A stretch of DNA of 6,388 nucleotides from Nitrospinales bacterium. GTDB taxonomy: Bacteria > Nitrospinota_A > UBA7883 > JACRGQ01. The notes under the pieces were generated by a model. That model saw nothing but the letters and a program-made list of their open reading frames with translations, was not told where the DNA came from and made no database searches. Location: positions 447-6,834 of the forward strand of contig JAHFEI010000112.1 of NCBI GenBank assembly GCA_023248615.1, given 5' to 3'. Positions 5,847-6,388 of the stretch are shown here, in pieces (position 1 is the stretch's first letter; each line of letters opens with the position of its first letter). Position numbers and translations under genes: made by a program.

Positions 5847-6388
5847 TTACCTCCGTACCGTTATTTTTTCCGGCAGAAGCGGGTCGGCCACCAGCTTCTC
5901 CGGGCCTATCGCCGCTTCCAGCGCTTTCATGTAATCATCCATCTGCCCTTCCATCTGGAGCAGGTTGCCCAACCGTATCCGGCCCTGGCTCTCGCCAGCC
6001 TTTTTGTACCAGTTGATGGTTGCATCTATCGCCGCTACCGCCTCGTCGTCCGTGAGGAAACGGGCCGTTATCGTCCCGTTTACCGGATGGCGACCATGAT
6101 GCCCACCAACCCGCAGGTTATGCCCGGTCTTTTCCTCCGTCCACGAGGAGGTGGGGCATGCACGTACGCAGTCGGAGCAGTAAAGGCACTTGTCCGCGTA
6201 AAATATCGGTTTGCCCGTTTCGGGGTGCGATTCTATCGCCCCTTCCGCGCAGGCCGAGGCGCAAATGGTGCATCCTGTCCAATTTTCCTCGCTCCACTTT
6301 GGATAAACCGCGCCCATCAACCCCAAATCCGCCGTAGTAGACCGTATGCAGTCGAACGGGCATCCAGAAAAGGAGGTCTTGAACTTGT
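5847..6388 (-). CDS. Siroheme [4Fe-4S] sulfite reductase-like protein, C-terminal part (5' end outside window)
   Basis: The frame stays open to the right edge, giving 179 residues here; the true start lies beyond the window. At the edge, SGCPFDC followed by DLGLMG (visible residues 7-25) is the second Cys pair (C-x3-C) of the siroheme-[4Fe-4S] site of sulfite/nitrite reductases, whose first C-x5-C pair would lie upstream. A two-cluster ferredoxin domain follows. Its second motif is complete (C67, C70, C73, C77-Pro), but the first reads W36-x2-C39-x2-C42-x3-C46, with Trp where Cys is expected. The rest is a soluble tail. This layout fits the small single-chain COG2221 enzymes (AsrC, Fsr C-terminal half, assimilatory-type) that reduce sulfite to sulfide, and adjacent cysH supports that role. 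A shorter product starting at TTG 6326 would cut the siroheme motif and is unlikely. About 120-150 N-terminal residues are probably missing, judging from family size. Confidence 0.85.
   Translation of the reverse strand, partial: KFKTSFSGCPFDCIRSTTADLGLMGAVYPKWSEENWTGCTICASACAEGAIESHPETGKPIFYADKCLYCSDCVRACPTSSWTEEKTGHNLRVGGHHGRHPVNGTITARFLTDDEAVAAIDATINWYKKAGESQGRIRLGNLLQMEGQMDDYMKALEAAIGPEKLVADPLLPEKITVRR

Noticed and set aside
6118..6363. 81-codon minus-strand open frame at the right edge
   Set aside because: It lies in a different frame over the sulfite reductase segment, whose siroheme and ferredoxin Cys motifs establish the true frame.

Overview
This 6.4 kb window appears to come from a Gram-negative bacterium with anaerobic or respiratory redox metabolism. 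The grounds are a very large c-type multiheme cytochrome with a Sec signal peptide, a beta-barrel outer-membrane protein right behind it, and an Fe-S-rich sulfate/sulfite reduction operon. Coding density is high, and ATA is used freely for Ile in all genes. The gene set would fit Desulfobacterota (Geobacter-like) or Nitrospirota-type lineages, but nothing visible fixes the phylum.

Left half, plus strand (about 50-3900): a gene for a 33-heme cytochrome (29 CxxCH plus 4 CX4CH sites) is followed, with a TGATG stop/start overlap, by a roughly 420-residue outer-membrane beta-barrel protein ending in YRF. The cytochrome is modular: ten successive three-heme modules flanked by part-modules, and the four CX4CH sites sit exactly 246 bp (82 residues) apart. 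The pair looks like a porin-cytochrome unit for moving electrons across the outer membrane. This is the most interesting part of the window. An upstream gene may end just before it.

Right half, minus strand (3944-6388, read right to left): the C-terminal part of a siroheme/[4Fe-4S] sulfite reductase-like protein with a built-in ferredoxin domain (cut by the window edge), a TusA-like sulfur carrier, and a [4Fe-4S] APS/PAPS reductase (CysH) are packed with gaps of 7 and 19 nt. Together they suggest sulfate assimilation: APS reductase makes sulfite, the siroheme enzyme makes sulfide, and the TusA-like protein may carry persulfide sulfur. A hairpin that pairs perfectly only in the minus-strand RNA closes this operon. 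Then comes a TauE/SafE-family membrane transporter with its own ribosome binding site and a pair of short direct repeats upstream, plausibly moving sulfite or another sulfur anion. It converges on the barrel gene across a 43 bp gap.

No tRNA, rRNA, CRISPR array, insertion sequence or integrase was seen.
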